Below, one piece after another: positions 18,812-28,015 of a stretch of 64,000 nt of DNA. Made by a program: the position numbers and the translations under genes. Under the pieces are notes generated by a model. That model did no database searches. It saw nothing but the letters and a program-made list of their open reading frames with translations, and was not told the DNA's origin. Location: positions 620,001-684,000 of the forward strand of contig NZ_JBHSHD010000010.1 of the NCBI RefSeq assembly GCF_042652785.1, written 5' to 3'. Every line of letters begins with the position of its first letter. Position 1 is the first letter of the stretch. The stretch is from Dokdonella_A ginsengisoli. Its GTDB lineage: Bacteria > Pseudomonadota > Gammaproteobacteria > Xanthomonadales > Rhodanobacteraceae.

Positions 18812-19294
18812 TCAGTCGTCGTCCGATTCCAGCGCGTCGTCGGCCTGCACCAGGCCGCGCCAGTCGCTGCGATGCAGGCGCAGGCGCGCCGGCGCATCCG
18901 TGCGCACGTGCAGGCTGGCGTTCTGGCCGAACGAGCGGGCCAGCGCGTCGATCCGCCGCAGCGGCAGGCCGGCCACCAGCACGCTCGGTTCGCGCCAGGG
19001 CTGGCCCGGTATCGCGGCGCTGCCTTCGAGCCAGCGCGTGCCCGCCACGTACAGGCGGCGGCGCAGGTCGGCCATGCGCGCCTCGTTGTCGTCCGTGGTC
19101 AGCACCTCCGACCGCGGGTTGCAGGCGGTCAGATAGACCGCGTAGCCGTCGCCACCGATCCAGGCGGTGACCGCCGGCGGCGGCGGTTCGCCGATGCGCA
19201 GCGTGGCCGAGTCGCCGCCGGGCAGGGCGACGTCGTAGTGCGTGCGCCGGTACAGCGCCAGCAGTTCGGCGATGCGCGGTGGTGGTTGCGTCAC
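18812..19294 (-). CDS. DUF3293-type protein coupled to kmo
   Basis: The 160-residue soluble protein of unknown function contains the segment YAVYLTACNPRSEVLTTDDNEARMADLRRRL, typical of the DUF3293 family. The GTG start at 19294 overlaps the kmo stop as GTGA, which decides the start and couples the two. No catalytic motif is evident. The C-terminus is acidic (ALESDDD). It may be an accessory to kynurenine metabolism, but that is context only. Confidence 0.8.
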   Translation of the reverse strand: MTQPPPRIAELLALYRRTHYDVALPGGDSATLRIGEPPPPAVTAWIGGDGYAVYLTACNPRSEVLTTDDNEARMADLRRRLYVAGTRWLEGSAAIPGQPWREPSVLVAGLPLRRIDALARSFGQNASLHVRTDAPARLRLHRSDWRGLVQADDALESDDD

Positions 19295-20697
19295 GTCAGC
19301 GACGTCAGGTTTTCCCGCACGCGCACGTCGGCGTGCGTCAGGTCGATCTCGTCGATGCGCGACTTGCCCTGGGTCAGATCGCGCAGCAGTGCGTCCTGCG
19401 TCGCGCCGCGCGCGAACGCCCGCGCGTATGGCATGCGCGTGAAGGTGACCATCGAATAGCGCGGCACGAAGCGCTGCGGATGGCGTTCGGCGAGAACGCG
19501 GCCGAGCTCGCGGCGCAGCAGGAAGCCGGCGTCGGCGACCGAATCGCGCATCTCGACGTAGTTCTCCAGCGCCATCGCGGCAATCGCCTCGGCGTTCGGC
19601 CGGCGGCGGCGTTCGAACTCGGCGAACGTCCATTCCAGGTCGTCGTGATGCTCGTCGAGCAGCTCGGCCAGCTCGACCGCGTCCTCGAAGCCGCAGTTCA
19701 TGCCCTGGCCGTGGAACGGCACGATCGCGTGCGCGGCGTCGCCGAGCAGCATGGCGCGGCCGTCGAGGTGCCAGCGGTCGAGATACAGCGTGGCCAGCAC
19801 GCCGACCGGATTGGTGGCGAAGTCGGTCTCGAGCTCCGGGATCAGCGGCACGAGGTCGGCGAAGTCGCGCTCGAACAGCGCGCGCGCGGCGGCCGGGCCG
19901 TCGACGGTGGCGAAGCTCGGATCGCCCTGCGAGGGCAGGAACAGCGTCACCGTGAAGCTGCCCTCGGCATTCGGCAGCGCGATGCACATGTAGGCACCGC
20001 GCGGCCAGATGTGCAGTGCGTTGCGCTCGATGGCGAAGGCTTCGCCGCGGGCGAGCTTCTCGGCCGCTGCGGTGGGCAGCGTGGCGGCAGGAAAGTCGGG
20101 CAGGGCCGGGATTTCCAGTTCCTTGTAGCCGTGGCCGAGTTCCTCGATGCGCTCGCCCAGCGGCCGTTCCAGCTGCATCGCCGTGCGCAGCGCCGAGCCG
20201 GCGCCGTCGGCGCCGAGCACGAAGGCGGCCGTGTGCTCGTGCGCGCTGCCGTCGAGGTCGTCGCGGAAGCGCAGCTTCACCCCTTGGCCGAAAAGCGCGG
20301 TTTCGAGGCGGCGCGAGAAGTGGAAGCGCGCGCCGGCGCTTTCCGCAGCGTCGATCAGCGCGATGTTGAGGCGGCCGCGGCTGATCGACCAGATCACCTC
20401 GCTGTCGTCGCGGCCGTAGCGCAGCAGCTCGCTGTGTCCGTCGCGGTGGTGGACCATGCGGCCGCGCATCATCACGGCCAGGCGCATGACCTCGTCGGTC
20501 AGGCCGGCCAGGCGCAGGCCGTGCAGGCCGCGTTCGGCCAGCGCCAGGTTGATCGAGCGCCCGCCGAGGTAGCCGGCCTGGTGCGGATCGGGCCGGCGCT
20601 CGAACACCTCGACGGCGAAGCCGCGCCGGGCCAGCAGGGTGGCGAGCAGGGCGCCGACGAGGCCGCCGCCGACGAGGGCGATTGCGGGCTTGGGCAT
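19291..20697 (-). CDS. kmo: Kynurenine 3-monooxygenase
   Basis: The 468-residue FAD-dependent hydroxylase converts L-kynurenine to 3-hydroxykynurenine with NADPH and O2. The N-terminal dinucleotide-binding motif VGGGLVGALLA, the GADGAGSALR motif, and the second FAD motif GDAAHAIVPFHGQGMNCGFEDA all fit class A flavoprotein monooxygenases and the KMO family, including its long C-terminal helical part. It is separated from kynureninase by the polysaccharide cluster. Confidence 0.93.
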   Translation of the reverse strand: MPKPAIALVGGGLVGALLATLLARRGFAVEVFERRPDPHQAGYLGGRSINLALAERGLHGLRLAGLTDEVMRLAVMMRGRMVHHRDGHSELLRYGRDDSEVIWSISRGRLNIALIDAAESAGARFHFSRRLETALFGQGVKLRFRDDLDGSAHEHTAAFVLGADGAGSALRTAMQLERPLGERIEELGHGYKELEIPALPDFPAATLPTAAAEKLARGEAFAIERNALHIWPRGAYMCIALPNAEGSFTVTLFLPSQGDPSFATVDGPAAARALFERDFADLVPLIPELETDFATNPVGVLATLYLDRWHLDGRAMLLGDAAHAIVPFHGQGMNCGFEDAVELAELLDEHHDDLEWTFAEFERRRRPNAEAIAAMALENYVEMRDSVADAGFLLRRELGRVLAERHPQRFVPRYSMVTFTRMPYARAFARGATQDALLRDLTQGKSRIDEIDLTHADVRVRENLTSLT

Positions 20698-20793
20698 GGC
20701 GTGAATTTCCGCTGGGCGTGAAACCCGCGACTTTCGCGGTCCCGCGGCGGAATTGCAATCGGTCCGGAGCGCGCCGCGCTCGCGGCGCCGGCG

Positions 20794-22119
20794 TCAGGCG
20801 CTGGAGGTGTGCCGGCGCTGGCCGGCGTAGCCCGCCACGCGCTGCAGCAGGCGGTCGATCTCGCCGCCGAGCGTGCGCCACTGGTAGGCGGCGACCGTCT
20901 CCAGGCCGAGGTCGAGGTCGTCGTCGAGCCGGCCGGCGCGCTTGCGCTGCACCAGCTGGCGCAGCACTTCGGCGATGGCGGCGGGCTCGTTCGCGCAGGA
21001 CCAGCCGCGCGAGTGCCGCAGCAGCAGGTCCTCGGCCGGATCGTGTTCGCCCGAGGACAGGTGCAGGATCGGACGGAACGCGCCGAAGTACTCGAACAGC
21101 TTGCCCGGCGTCTGCTCCGGCGAGCGGTTGCCGATGTTGACGAGCACGTCGTGCGACTGCTGCAGCGAGCGGGTGGCCGTGTGGGTGAGGCGACCGAGCA
21201 GCTCGATCTTTTCCGGATTGGCCTGGCACATGCGCCGGATCGCCGGCGCCAGTTCGGGCGTGGCGACGTGCAGGCGCACGCCGGACACCGAGAGCACGGC
21301 CTCGATCAGCGCGCCCGGGTCGCGGAACGGATAGAAGCGGCCGCCGTAGAACAGGTTCAGGTCCGGCTGCGCACCGGTGCCGGCGTTCGTGCGGCGGGTC
21401 GGGCCGCAGGCGTCGAATCCCTGCGGCACCACCGCGATGCGCTGCGCCGAGGTGGCGTGCCGGTGCATCAGGCAGCTGCGCGTCGCCTCGGTGGTGACGA
21501 TCACATGATCGGCCTCGCGGCAGACACGCGCCTCGAGCGCCTGCGCCTTGCGCCGCCAGCGCGCGGGCGTGTAGCTGGCCAGCACCGGATCGCCGAGGTC
21601 GGCGATCCACGGCGTGTCGCCGCGCACGTCGAGGGCGAGCTGCAGCACTCCGGCCGGCTCGTGCGAGCCGATCAGCACGTCCGGGCGCAGGTACGGCAGC
21701 AGACGCTGCAGTTGCGCCCGCGCCGGCGGCAGCCACTGCGAGGTGCTGTCCGGATACATGAAATAGCTGAGGCTGCTGTCGATGTTGCGGTGCAGGCGGC
21801 CTTTCCAGTTGAGTTCCGCGCCGTTCTCGGTCGCGCCTGCGGCGGCGGCGACCAGCGCGGGGGCCGGTTCCAGCGCGCGCGCGTCCTGCCGGCGCCGGCG
21901 GTGCTGGTGGATCTGCGCGGTCAGCCCGCCGGGGCTGCAGCGGTGCACGGTCACGCCGCGCGGCACCTCGATCGATTCCGCCTCGTCGACGACGAGATCG
22001 GGCGCCAGCACGTGCACGTCGTGCCCGCGCGCGGCCAGCTCGCGCGAGAAGTAGTACCAGCGCAGCGCCTGCGGTGTCGCCAGCGGCGGGAATGCGTAGG
22101 CAAGGAGCAGGATGCGCAT
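20794..22119 (-). CDS. Glycosyltransferase (GT4-like)
   Basis: The 441-residue protein begins with MRILLLAYAFPPLATPQALR, a typical GT-B fold N-terminus, followed by SHEPAGVLQLAL, IADLGDPVLASY and a C-terminal half with LFYGGRFYPFRDPGALIEAV and EQTPGKLFEYFGAFRPIL, matching the nucleotide-sugar binding region of GT4-type enzymes. The cytoplasmic enzyme probably extends the polysaccharide made by this cluster. It lies seven bases after wecB and is the last gene of the operon. The sugar donor is unknown. Confidence 0.88.
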   Translation of the reverse strand: MRILLLAYAFPPLATPQALRWYYFSRELAARGHDVHVLAPDLVVDEAESIEVPRGVTVHRCSPGGLTAQIHQHRRRRQDARALEPAPALVAAAAGATENGAELNWKGRLHRNIDSSLSYFMYPDSTSQWLPPARAQLQRLLPYLRPDVLIGSHEPAGVLQLALDVRGDTPWIADLGDPVLASYTPARWRRKAQALEARVCREADHVIVTTEATRSCLMHRHATSAQRIAVVPQGFDACGPTRRTNAGTGAQPDLNLFYGGRFYPFRDPGALIEAVLSVSGVRLHVATPELAPAIRRMCQANPEKIELLGRLTHTATRSLQQSHDVLVNIGNRSPEQTPGKLFEYFGAFRPILHLSSGEHDPAEDLLLRHSRGWSCANEPAAIAEVLRQLVQRKRAGRLDDDLDLGLETVAAYQWRTLGGEIDRLLQRVAGYAGQRRHTSSA

Positions 22120-22126
22120 GGCGTCC

Positions 22127-23236
22127 TCAGGCGGCGAGCTGGTGGCGGAGCACTTCGGTGATGCGCGAGGCGGCGCGGCCGTCGCCGTAGGGCGACACGC
22201 CGCGCGCCATCGCGCGCCAGGCGGCGCCGTCGCGCAGCAGCCGGTTGGTTTCGTTGACGACCGCGTCGTAGTCGGTGCCGATCAGCTTGACCACGCCGGC
22301 CTCGACCGCCTCGGGACGTTCGGTTTCGCGGCGCAGCACCAGCACCGGCTTGCCGAGCGCGGGCGCTTCCTCCTGCACGCCGCCCGAATCGGTGAGGATC
22401 ACGTGCGCGCGCTTCATCGCGGCGACGAAGGGCAGGTAGTCGAGCGGCTTGCACAGCGTGATGCGTTCGTGGCCGGCGAGCATCTCGCGCGCCACTTCGC
22501 TGACGTTCGGGTTCGGATGCACGGGGTAGAGGAAGATCGTGTCCGGGTTCGAGTCCGCCAGGTGGCGGATCGCCCGGCACACCGCGCGGAACGGTTCGCC
22601 GAAGTTCTCGCGCCGGTGCGCGGTGACCAGCACGAGGCGCTTGTCGGGGTCGATGTCCACGCCGATGTCCAGTTCGCGCTCGGCGACCTGGTGCAGCGCA
22701 TCGATGACAGTGTTGCCGGTGACGAAGATGTTGTCGCCGGCGAAGCCCTCGCGCAGCAGGTTGCCGCGCGAGGTCTCGGTGGGCGCGAAATGCCAGCGCG
22801 CCAGGCGTCCGGCGACGATGCGGTTCATCTCTTCCGGGAACGGGTTGTCCAGGTCGCCGGTGCGCAGGCCGGCCTCGACGTGGCCGATCGGGATGCGGTG
22901 GTAGAAGCAGGCCATGGCCACCGACATCACCGTGGTGGTGTCGCCCTGCAGCAGCACCAGGTCGGGCCGCTCCGTCGCCAGCACGTCGTCGATGCGCAGC
23001 AGCAGACGCGCGGTCAGCGCGGTCAGCGCCTGGCCGGGCTGCATGATGTCGAGGTCGATGTCCGGCACGATGCCGAACGCGGCGAGCACCTGGTCGAGCA
23101 TCTGCCGGTGCTGCGCGGTGGCGAGCACGCGCACGTCGGCCCAGGGCTGCTCGCGCAGCGCGAGGATCACCGGAGCCATCTTGATGGCTTCGGGCCGCGT
23201 GCCGACCACGATCATGATGCGGCGGCGCGCGCTCAT
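22127..23236 (-). CDS. wecB: UDP-N-acetylglucosamine 2-epimerase (non-hydrolysing)
   Basis: The 369-residue enzyme interconverts UDP-GlcNAc and UDP-ManNAc. Family motifs are VVGTRPEAIKMAPV at the N-terminus, LQGDTTTVM, HVEAGLRTGD, FPEEMNRI, VTAHRRENFG and TDSGGVQEEAP. The ATG overlaps the preceding fusion gene (ATGA). It suggests the exported glycan contains ManNAc or a derivative; no dehydrogenase to ManNAcA is visible here. Confidence 0.95.
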   Translation of the reverse strand: MSARRRIMIVVGTRPEAIKMAPVILALREQPWADVRVLATAQHRQMLDQVLAAFGIVPDIDLDIMQPGQALTALTARLLLRIDDVLATERPDLVLLQGDTTTVMSVAMACFYHRIPIGHVEAGLRTGDLDNPFPEEMNRIVAGRLARWHFAPTETSRGNLLREGFAGDNIFVTGNTVIDALHQVAERELDIGVDIDPDKRLVLVTAHRRENFGEPFRAVCRAIRHLADSNPDTIFLYPVHPNPNVSEVAREMLAGHERITLCKPLDYLPFVAAMKRAHVILTDSGGVQEEAPALGKPVLVLRRETERPEAVEAGVVKLIGTDYDAVVNETNRLLRDGAAWRAMARGVSPYGDGRAASRITEVLRHQLAA

Positions 23237-25938
23237 GCCGCCTGCTCCCGGCGCGCCGGCACGGGCGCGTATTCGGGCCATTGCCCGGCGATCGCGGCGG
23301 CGATGGCGGCCGCCTTCGAGTCCCAGGTGTTGGCGCGGGCGTCGGTGCGCAGCAGCTCCCTCGTCGCGGTGTCGCCGCGCATGTCGAGCGCGCGGTCGAC
23401 CAGGGCGATGAACTGGCCGTGGTCGCGCGCGACCATCACCGAGGCGTACTTGCGGCACTCGGGCAGGTTGGTGGTGACGATCGGGTGCTCGAGCGACATG
23501 TACTCGAACAGCTTGATCGGCGAGGTCGATTCGGTGATGTCGTTGATGAGGAACGGGATCGTCGACACGTCGAAGAAACGCGCGTAGTCGGGCAGCTCCT
23601 GGTACGGAATCGGGCCGAGCACGTGCACGTTCGGGTACTGCTTGATGCCGCTGCGGTCGAGCGAGCCGTCGTAGTCCCAGCCGAGCAGCAGGATCGAATA
23701 GTCCGGCCGCGCGCTGGCCAGGCGCGCCACCAGCTCGTAGTCGAACCACACCGCGAACGCGCCGAAGTAGCCGATGATCGGCTTGCCGAGGGCGACCAGG
23801 CTGGCGATGGCGGCGGGCGGGTTCTGCCGCCCGCGCCCGTGGAAGTGCTCGTGCTCGACGCCGTTGGTGGCCATCACCAGGCCGCCGTCGCGGACGCCGT
23901 CGACCTCGTGGTAGAGCTTGTCGGCGCTGGCGATGCACAGCACGTCCGGCCGGCCGAGCAGCATCGCGTGCTTTTCCATCACGTGCGGCGGGATCGCGAA
24001 GCCGGAGATCGACGGGTGGATCTCGTCGATGTACTCGTACATCAGGCGATCACCCGCGGACAGGCGCTCGTTGACGTAGTCGGGCGTGCAGTGGTTGTCG
24101 GTGGAATACAGGTGCAGGACCTTGCCGCCGGGAATGCGGTTGACGAGCAGGAACTGGTCGGTGAGGTACAGGTTGTCGTCGAGGCGGCGGAAACCGCTGA
24201 CGCCGTCGCGCCCGTTGGGCGTGCAGTAGAAATACAGGTAGCCGGCCTTGGCCAGGCGTGCGGCGATGTGGTGCGGACGCTGGAACAGCGGCAGATCCCA
24301 GTCGACGACCGGGCGCAGCACGACGATCGGCATGCCGGCGTGGCGCTCGAGGATTTCCTGCAGCGCGGAGCGGTGCTCGTCGACGATCACGAGGTCCTGC
24401 CGCGGCGGCTCGACCACGGTGCCCAGCGCGGGGGTCTCCAGCGGCGGCACGTGCGGCGCCTCGGAAACCTGCTGCAGGGTCTGCTTGCGGCTACTGCCGC
24501 GGAACCGGTACCAGCTGCCGGCGACCGAGCGCAGCGGGCCGGTGATGCGCCAGGAGGAACTGGTCATCAGGCGCGACACCTTCTCGCGTTCGCGTTCCAG
24601 CTCCTGCGCCAGCGCGTGCTCGGAAGCGCTCAGCCGCGCAATGTCGATGTCGGCGGCGGCGGCGGCGGTGCGCAGGGCGAGCACCTCGGCCTGCAGCGCC
24701 TGCACTTCGCGCTGCGCACCGATCTGCGCCTCCAGGATGTGGATCTTCTCGCCCAGCGCCTCTCCCTGCCGGGCAATGGCGGCGTCGAGCTTGCGTGCGG
24801 TGGTATCCAGCAGCACGGACGAGGACTGCTGCGACTTGGACACCAGCTCGGCCAGCGCATGGCCGCTGCGCTCGGCCTGCAGCGAGGCGAACGCGCGCTC
24901 GATGCGCTTTTCGACGCCGGCCAGGCGTTCGTCGTTGCGGAGCGTGGCGCCGTTGACCGCGTTGAGCGTCTCCAGCACCTGCTGCAGGTTGCGGCCGCTG
25001 GATTCGGCGGCCTCGCGCTCCTGCTGCAGCTGGCGTGACTGCTCCTCGCGCTCCTGCTGCAGCTGGCGCGACTGCTCGTCGCGCCCCTGCTGCAACTGGC
25101 GCGACTGCTCCTCGATCGCACGCGACAGCGCGTTGACCGCGTCGACGGTCTGCGACAGGCGTTCGTCGTAGGCGACCAGGCGGCTGCCCTGTTCGTCGGC
25201 GAGGGCGGCGGCGTGATGCATGGTCGATCCGAACGCGCGCGCCGAGATGACTTCGTCGACGGAAAGCGAGCGCGGCTGCAGGCCGTGGCCGAGCTGGTCG
25301 ACGCTCAGCCGCAGGCGCTCGATCGCCTCCAGCGAGGAATACACGATCAGTGCCTGGAAGCCGTACCAGCTCGTGTTCGGCATCTTGGCGGTGTTCTGCA
25401 CGTCGAAGTGGGTGCAGACGAAGCGGCCGGCGATCGAGGCCGGCAGCGAGGCGTGGTCGAAGGTGAACGCGTGCTCGGACTCGCGCCGCCATTCCCAGAA
25501 CGGCAGCAGCAGCACGACGTGATGCTTCGCGTGCGCGGTCCAGGCGTCGAGCACGGCCAGCGGGTCGGGAAAGTGCTCGAGCGTGTTGGAGCTGAAGATG
25601 ACGTCGAAGTCGGAATCGAGCGCGGTGAGGTCGCCGGTGCGGAAGCCGTCGCCGTGCTTGGCGCTGGCGCGCTCGACGGCCTCCTCGCTGAAGTCGATGC
25701 CCTCGATGCGGCAGTCGTGCCCGAAGCGGCGACGGAACAGCGCCACGGCTTCGCCTTCCGCGCAGCCGGCGTCGAGCAGCGAGCGCATGTTGGCGTGGAT
25801 GTCGGTGGACAGCCACGGCGGCATCAGGCGCAGCGCGATGCGCGCGAACATCTCGGTTTGCTGCGGCCCGCCGAATTCGCGCCAGTCGGTGCGGAAACGC
25901 CGGTTCCAGTAGTCCTTGCTGTTGACTTCGTCGTTCAT
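23233..25938 (-). CDS. Methyltransferase / coiled-coil / glycosyltransferase fusion, candidate polysaccharide chain terminator and ruler
   Basis: In this 901-residue protein, residues about 1-235 are a class I SAM methyltransferase (SLLDAGCAEGEAVALF motif I at 53-68; FDVIFSSNTLEHF at 111-123). Residues about 243-455 are strongly heptad/hendecad coiled coil, including three tandem 11-residue units EQSRQLQQxRx (277-309). SSSWRITGPLR (460-470) precedes a C-terminal glycosyltransferase-like domain (about 510-895; IIGYFGAFAVWFDYELV, LLLGWDY, STSPIKLFEYMS). It is flanked by wzt and wecB and overlaps both (ATGA). Terminal methylation plus a coiled coil is the layout of WbdD-type chain-length rulers in Wzm/Wzt systems; the glycosyltransferase replaces the kinase found there. 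Function is inferred. Confidence 0.88.
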   Translation of the reverse strand: MNDEVNSKDYWNRRFRTDWREFGGPQQTEMFARIALRLMPPWLSTDIHANMRSLLDAGCAEGEAVALFRRRFGHDCRIEGIDFSEEAVERASAKHGDGFRTGDLTALDSDFDVIFSSNTLEHFPDPLAVLDAWTAHAKHHVVLLLPFWEWRRESEHAFTFDHASLPASIAGRFVCTHFDVQNTAKMPNTSWYGFQALIVYSSLEAIERLRLSVDQLGHGLQPRSLSVDEVISARAFGSTMHHAAALADEQGSRLVAYDERLSQTVDAVNALSRAIEEQSRQLQQGRDEQSRQLQQEREEQSRQLQQEREAAESSGRNLQQVLETLNAVNGATLRNDERLAGVEKRIERAFASLQAERSGHALAELVSKSQQSSSVLLDTTARKLDAAIARQGEALGEKIHILEAQIGAQREVQALQAEVLALRTAAAAADIDIARLSASEHALAQELEREREKVSRLMTSSSWRITGPLRSVAGSWYRFRGSSRKQTLQQVSEAPHVPPLETPALGTVVEPPRQDLVIVDEHRSALQEILERHAGMPIVVLRPVVDWDLPLFQRPHHIAARLAKAGYLYFYCTPNGRDGVSGFRRLDDNLYLTDQFLLVNRIPGGKVLHLYSTDNHCTPDYVNERLSAGDRLMYEYIDEIHPSISGFAIPPHVMEKHAMLLGRPDVLCIASADKLYHEVDGVRDGGLVMATNGVEHEHFHGRGRQNPPAAIASLVALGKPIIGYFGAFAVWFDYELVARLASARPDYSILLLGWDYDGSLDRSGIKQYPNVHVLGPIPYQELPDYARFFDVSTIPFLINDITESTSPIKLFEYMSLEHPIVTTNLPECRKYASVMVARDHGQFIALVDRALDMRGDTATRELLRTDARANTWDSKAAAIAAAIAGQWPEYAPVPARREQAA
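25012..25110 (-). repeat. 33-bp coding minisatellite, three units, in the coiled-coil region
   Basis: Three near-identical 33-bp units encode EQSRQLQQ(G/E)R(D/E) three times. The unit length is a multiple of 11 codons, so gain or loss of a unit keeps the reading frame and the hendecad coiled-coil phase. Units differ by a few bases, mainly at the unit edges and synonymous sites. Confidence 0.9.
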
Positions 25939-27221
25939 GTGCCTTCCGTTACCAAGGCGGCTTGCCGGGCCGCGTCGATCTGAATGCGGGTGGGGAGATT
26001 GAAGAGGCCGAAGCGCACCGTTTCGCTGGCGGTGGCGAAATAGTCGGCGCCTTCGACGTATTCGTAGTACTGCACGACCGGCGCGCTGCGATCCTCGATC
26101 GCCAGCACCAGCAGGTAGCGGCCGGGTGTGAGGCGGTTCTCGAACTCGAACGTCGCGCGCACCAGCCCGCCGTGGCCGCGGAAGCAGCCGCGGTTCTCGT
26201 CGTGGGTGGTGCACACGAGCAGGTCGGTGCCCTTGAGGTCCTTGATGGAGAAGGCCGCGCTCAGGTGCTCGGTGTCGGCGCCGTCGGGAATGCGGAAGAC
26301 GACCTCCACGCGCATCGTCTGGCCGTACTCGAACACGCGCGACGGCCGCCCGTAGGCGTCGGCCAGACGGTGGTCGCGGATGCAGCCGATGTGGCTGCCC
26401 CAGTGGTTGATCGGTCCCTTGAGTTCCGCCTCGGTGTCGCCGGCCGCGCCTTCGGGCAAGGCGGAAGCGGCCGGTTGCGCGGTGTCGGACGCCTCGTCGG
26501 CGAACAGGTGTTCCATGTAGTGCGCGGTGACGTCGAACACGCTGCCCATGCGCACGATGCGGCCGCGGTCGAGCCACACCGAGCGGTCGCACAGGGTGCG
26601 CACGGAGGAGACGTCGTGGCTGACGAAGAACAGCGTCACGCCGTCCTCGCGCAGCGACTTGATGCGCTTCATGCACTTGGCCTGGAAGCGCGCATCGCCC
26701 ACCGCCAGCGCCTCGTCGACGACCAGGATGTCCGGATCGGTGTGGATCGCCACCGCGAACGCCAGGCGCACGAACATGCCGCTGGAATAGGTCTTCACCG
26801 GTTCGTCGATGAAGTGGCCGATGTCGGCGAAGGCGGCGATGTCGTCGAAACGCTGTTCGGTGACGTGCCGCTGCATGCCGAGCACGGCGGCGTTCATGTA
26901 GACGTTCTGGCGTCCGCTGAATTCCGGGTCGAAGCCGGCGCCGAGCTCGAGCAGGGCGGCGACGCGTCCCTCCACGGCGATCGTTCCCTTGGTCGGCGGG
27001 TAGACGCCGCACAGCAGCTGCAGCAGCGTGCTCTTGCCGCTGCCGTTGCAGCCGACGATGCCGACCGCCTCGCCGCGCTCCACGCGCAGCGACACGTCGC
27101 GCAGCGCCCAGAACAGCTCCGTTTCCGGCGACTGGCCGCCGAACAGCGACTGCCGCAGCACCCGCGCCGGGTTCTCGATGCGGCGGAACGCCTTGCCGAC
27201 GCGGTCGAATTCGATCGTCAT
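25935..27221 (-). CDS. wzt: Wzt, polysaccharide ABC exporter ATPase with C-terminal carbohydrate-binding domain
   Basis: In this 428-residue protein, residues 1-245 are an ATPase of the polysaccharide-export class: Walker A GCNGSGKST (57-65), signature YSSGM (146-150), Walker B DILVVDEALAVGD. Residues about 268-420 form an extra beta-rich domain like the Wzt C-terminal domain that recognises the modified non-reducing end of the glycan before export. The start MTIEFDRVG at 27221 is preferred because it overlaps the wzm stop as TGATG. It pairs with Wzm to move undecaprenyl-linked polysaccharide across the inner membrane. Confidence 0.95.
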   Translation of the reverse strand: MTIEFDRVGKAFRRIENPARVLRQSLFGGQSPETELFWALRDVSLRVERGEAVGIVGCNGSGKSTLLQLLCGVYPPTKGTIAVEGRVAALLELGAGFDPEFSGRQNVYMNAAVLGMQRHVTEQRFDDIAAFADIGHFIDEPVKTYSSGMFVRLAFAVAIHTDPDILVVDEALAVGDARFQAKCMKRIKSLREDGVTLFFVSHDVSSVRTLCDRSVWLDRGRIVRMGSVFDVTAHYMEHLFADEASDTAQPAASALPEGAAGDTEAELKGPINHWGSHIGCIRDHRLADAYGRPSRVFEYGQTMRVEVVFRIPDGADTEHLSAAFSIKDLKGTDLLVCTTHDENRGCFRGHGGLVRATFEFENRLTPGRYLLVLAIEDRSAPVVQYYEYVEGADYFATASETVRFGLFNLPTRIQIDAARQAALVTEGT

Positions 27222-28015
27222 CAGATCACGTCCGCGAAGCCGCGCCGCGTGCGCTGGAACCACAGGTAGCCGAGCACCGCGCAGACCAGCCCGGCGCCGA
27301 GCTGCAGCGCGTACAGCTGCGGATGGAACGGCTCACCGAACAGCAGCAGGCCGCGCATCTCCTCGATCGGGTAGGTCAGCGGGTTGAGGCGGATCAGCGC
27401 CGCCAGCTGCGGCGGCACGCCGCTCATCGGGTAGAAGATCGGCGACAGGAACATCAGCGCGAACACGATCGGCTGCACGATCTGCAGGGTGTCGCGGAAG
27501 TAGGTTCCCATCGAGGCGAGGAACCACGTACCGCCGAGCGCGAACAGCCCCAGCGGCAGGTAGATGAACGGTGCGACGAACACCAGCGGCGAGAATTCGT
27601 GGCGGATCGCCACGTAGAACGCGAGCCAGATCAGGTACGCGACCATCGCGTAGAAGAACGCGCTGACCACCGCGACGAGCGGCAGCATGGCGAGCGGGAA
27701 GCGCAGGCGCTTGACGTAGTTGGCGTGCGAGACGATCAGGACCGGTGCGCGGCCGATCGATTCCTGCGTGAAGATGTAGGGGATCTTGCCGAGGAACAGG
27801 ACCACGACGTAGTCCCATCCGGTCTGCATGCCCGGCCAGCGCGGCTTGAAGATGTAGCCGAAGACGACCGTGTAGATCGCCAGCATGAACAGCGGCTGCG
27901 CCAGCGCCCAGGCGAAGCCGCCCAGCGAGCCGCGATAGCGCTGCGAAATATCCCGACGAAGGAGTTCGTCGAAGAGAAAGAACGACTGCGATTGAACGAG
28001 CCCGGAAATGGCCAA
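27221..28015 (-). CDS. wzm: Wzm, polysaccharide ABC exporter membrane subunit
   Basis: The 264-residue protein has six hydrophobic segments and the ABC-2 transporter pattern LLRRDISQRYRGSLGGFAWALAQP at the N-terminus and LNPLTYPIEEMRGLLLFGE near the C-terminus, diagnostic of the Wzm/TagG family. The start is a TTG at 28015; AAGGA ends seven bases before it and no in-frame ATG lies nearby. First gene of the five-gene polysaccharide operon. Its leader is unusually AT-rich for this genome. Confidence 0.93.
   Translation of the reverse strand: MAISGLVQSQSFFLFDELLRRDISQRYRGSLGGFAWALAQPLFMLAIYTVVFGYIFKPRWPGMQTGWDYVVVLFLGKIPYIFTQESIGRAPVLIVSHANYVKRLRFPLAMLPLVAVVSAFFYAMVAYLIWLAFYVAIRHEFSPLVFVAPFIYLPLGLFALGGTWFLASMGTYFRDTLQIVQPIVFALMFLSPIFYPMSGVPPQLAALIRLNPLTYPIEEMRGLLLFGEPFHPQLYALQLGAGLVCAVLGYLWFQRTRRGFADVI

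Noticed and set aside
23233..25938. The methyltransferase-glycosyltransferase fusion as a sequencing or assembly artefact
   Set aside because: The frame is continuous for 901 codons, the coiled coil links the domains smoothly, and both ends show coupled ATGA overlaps with neighbours.
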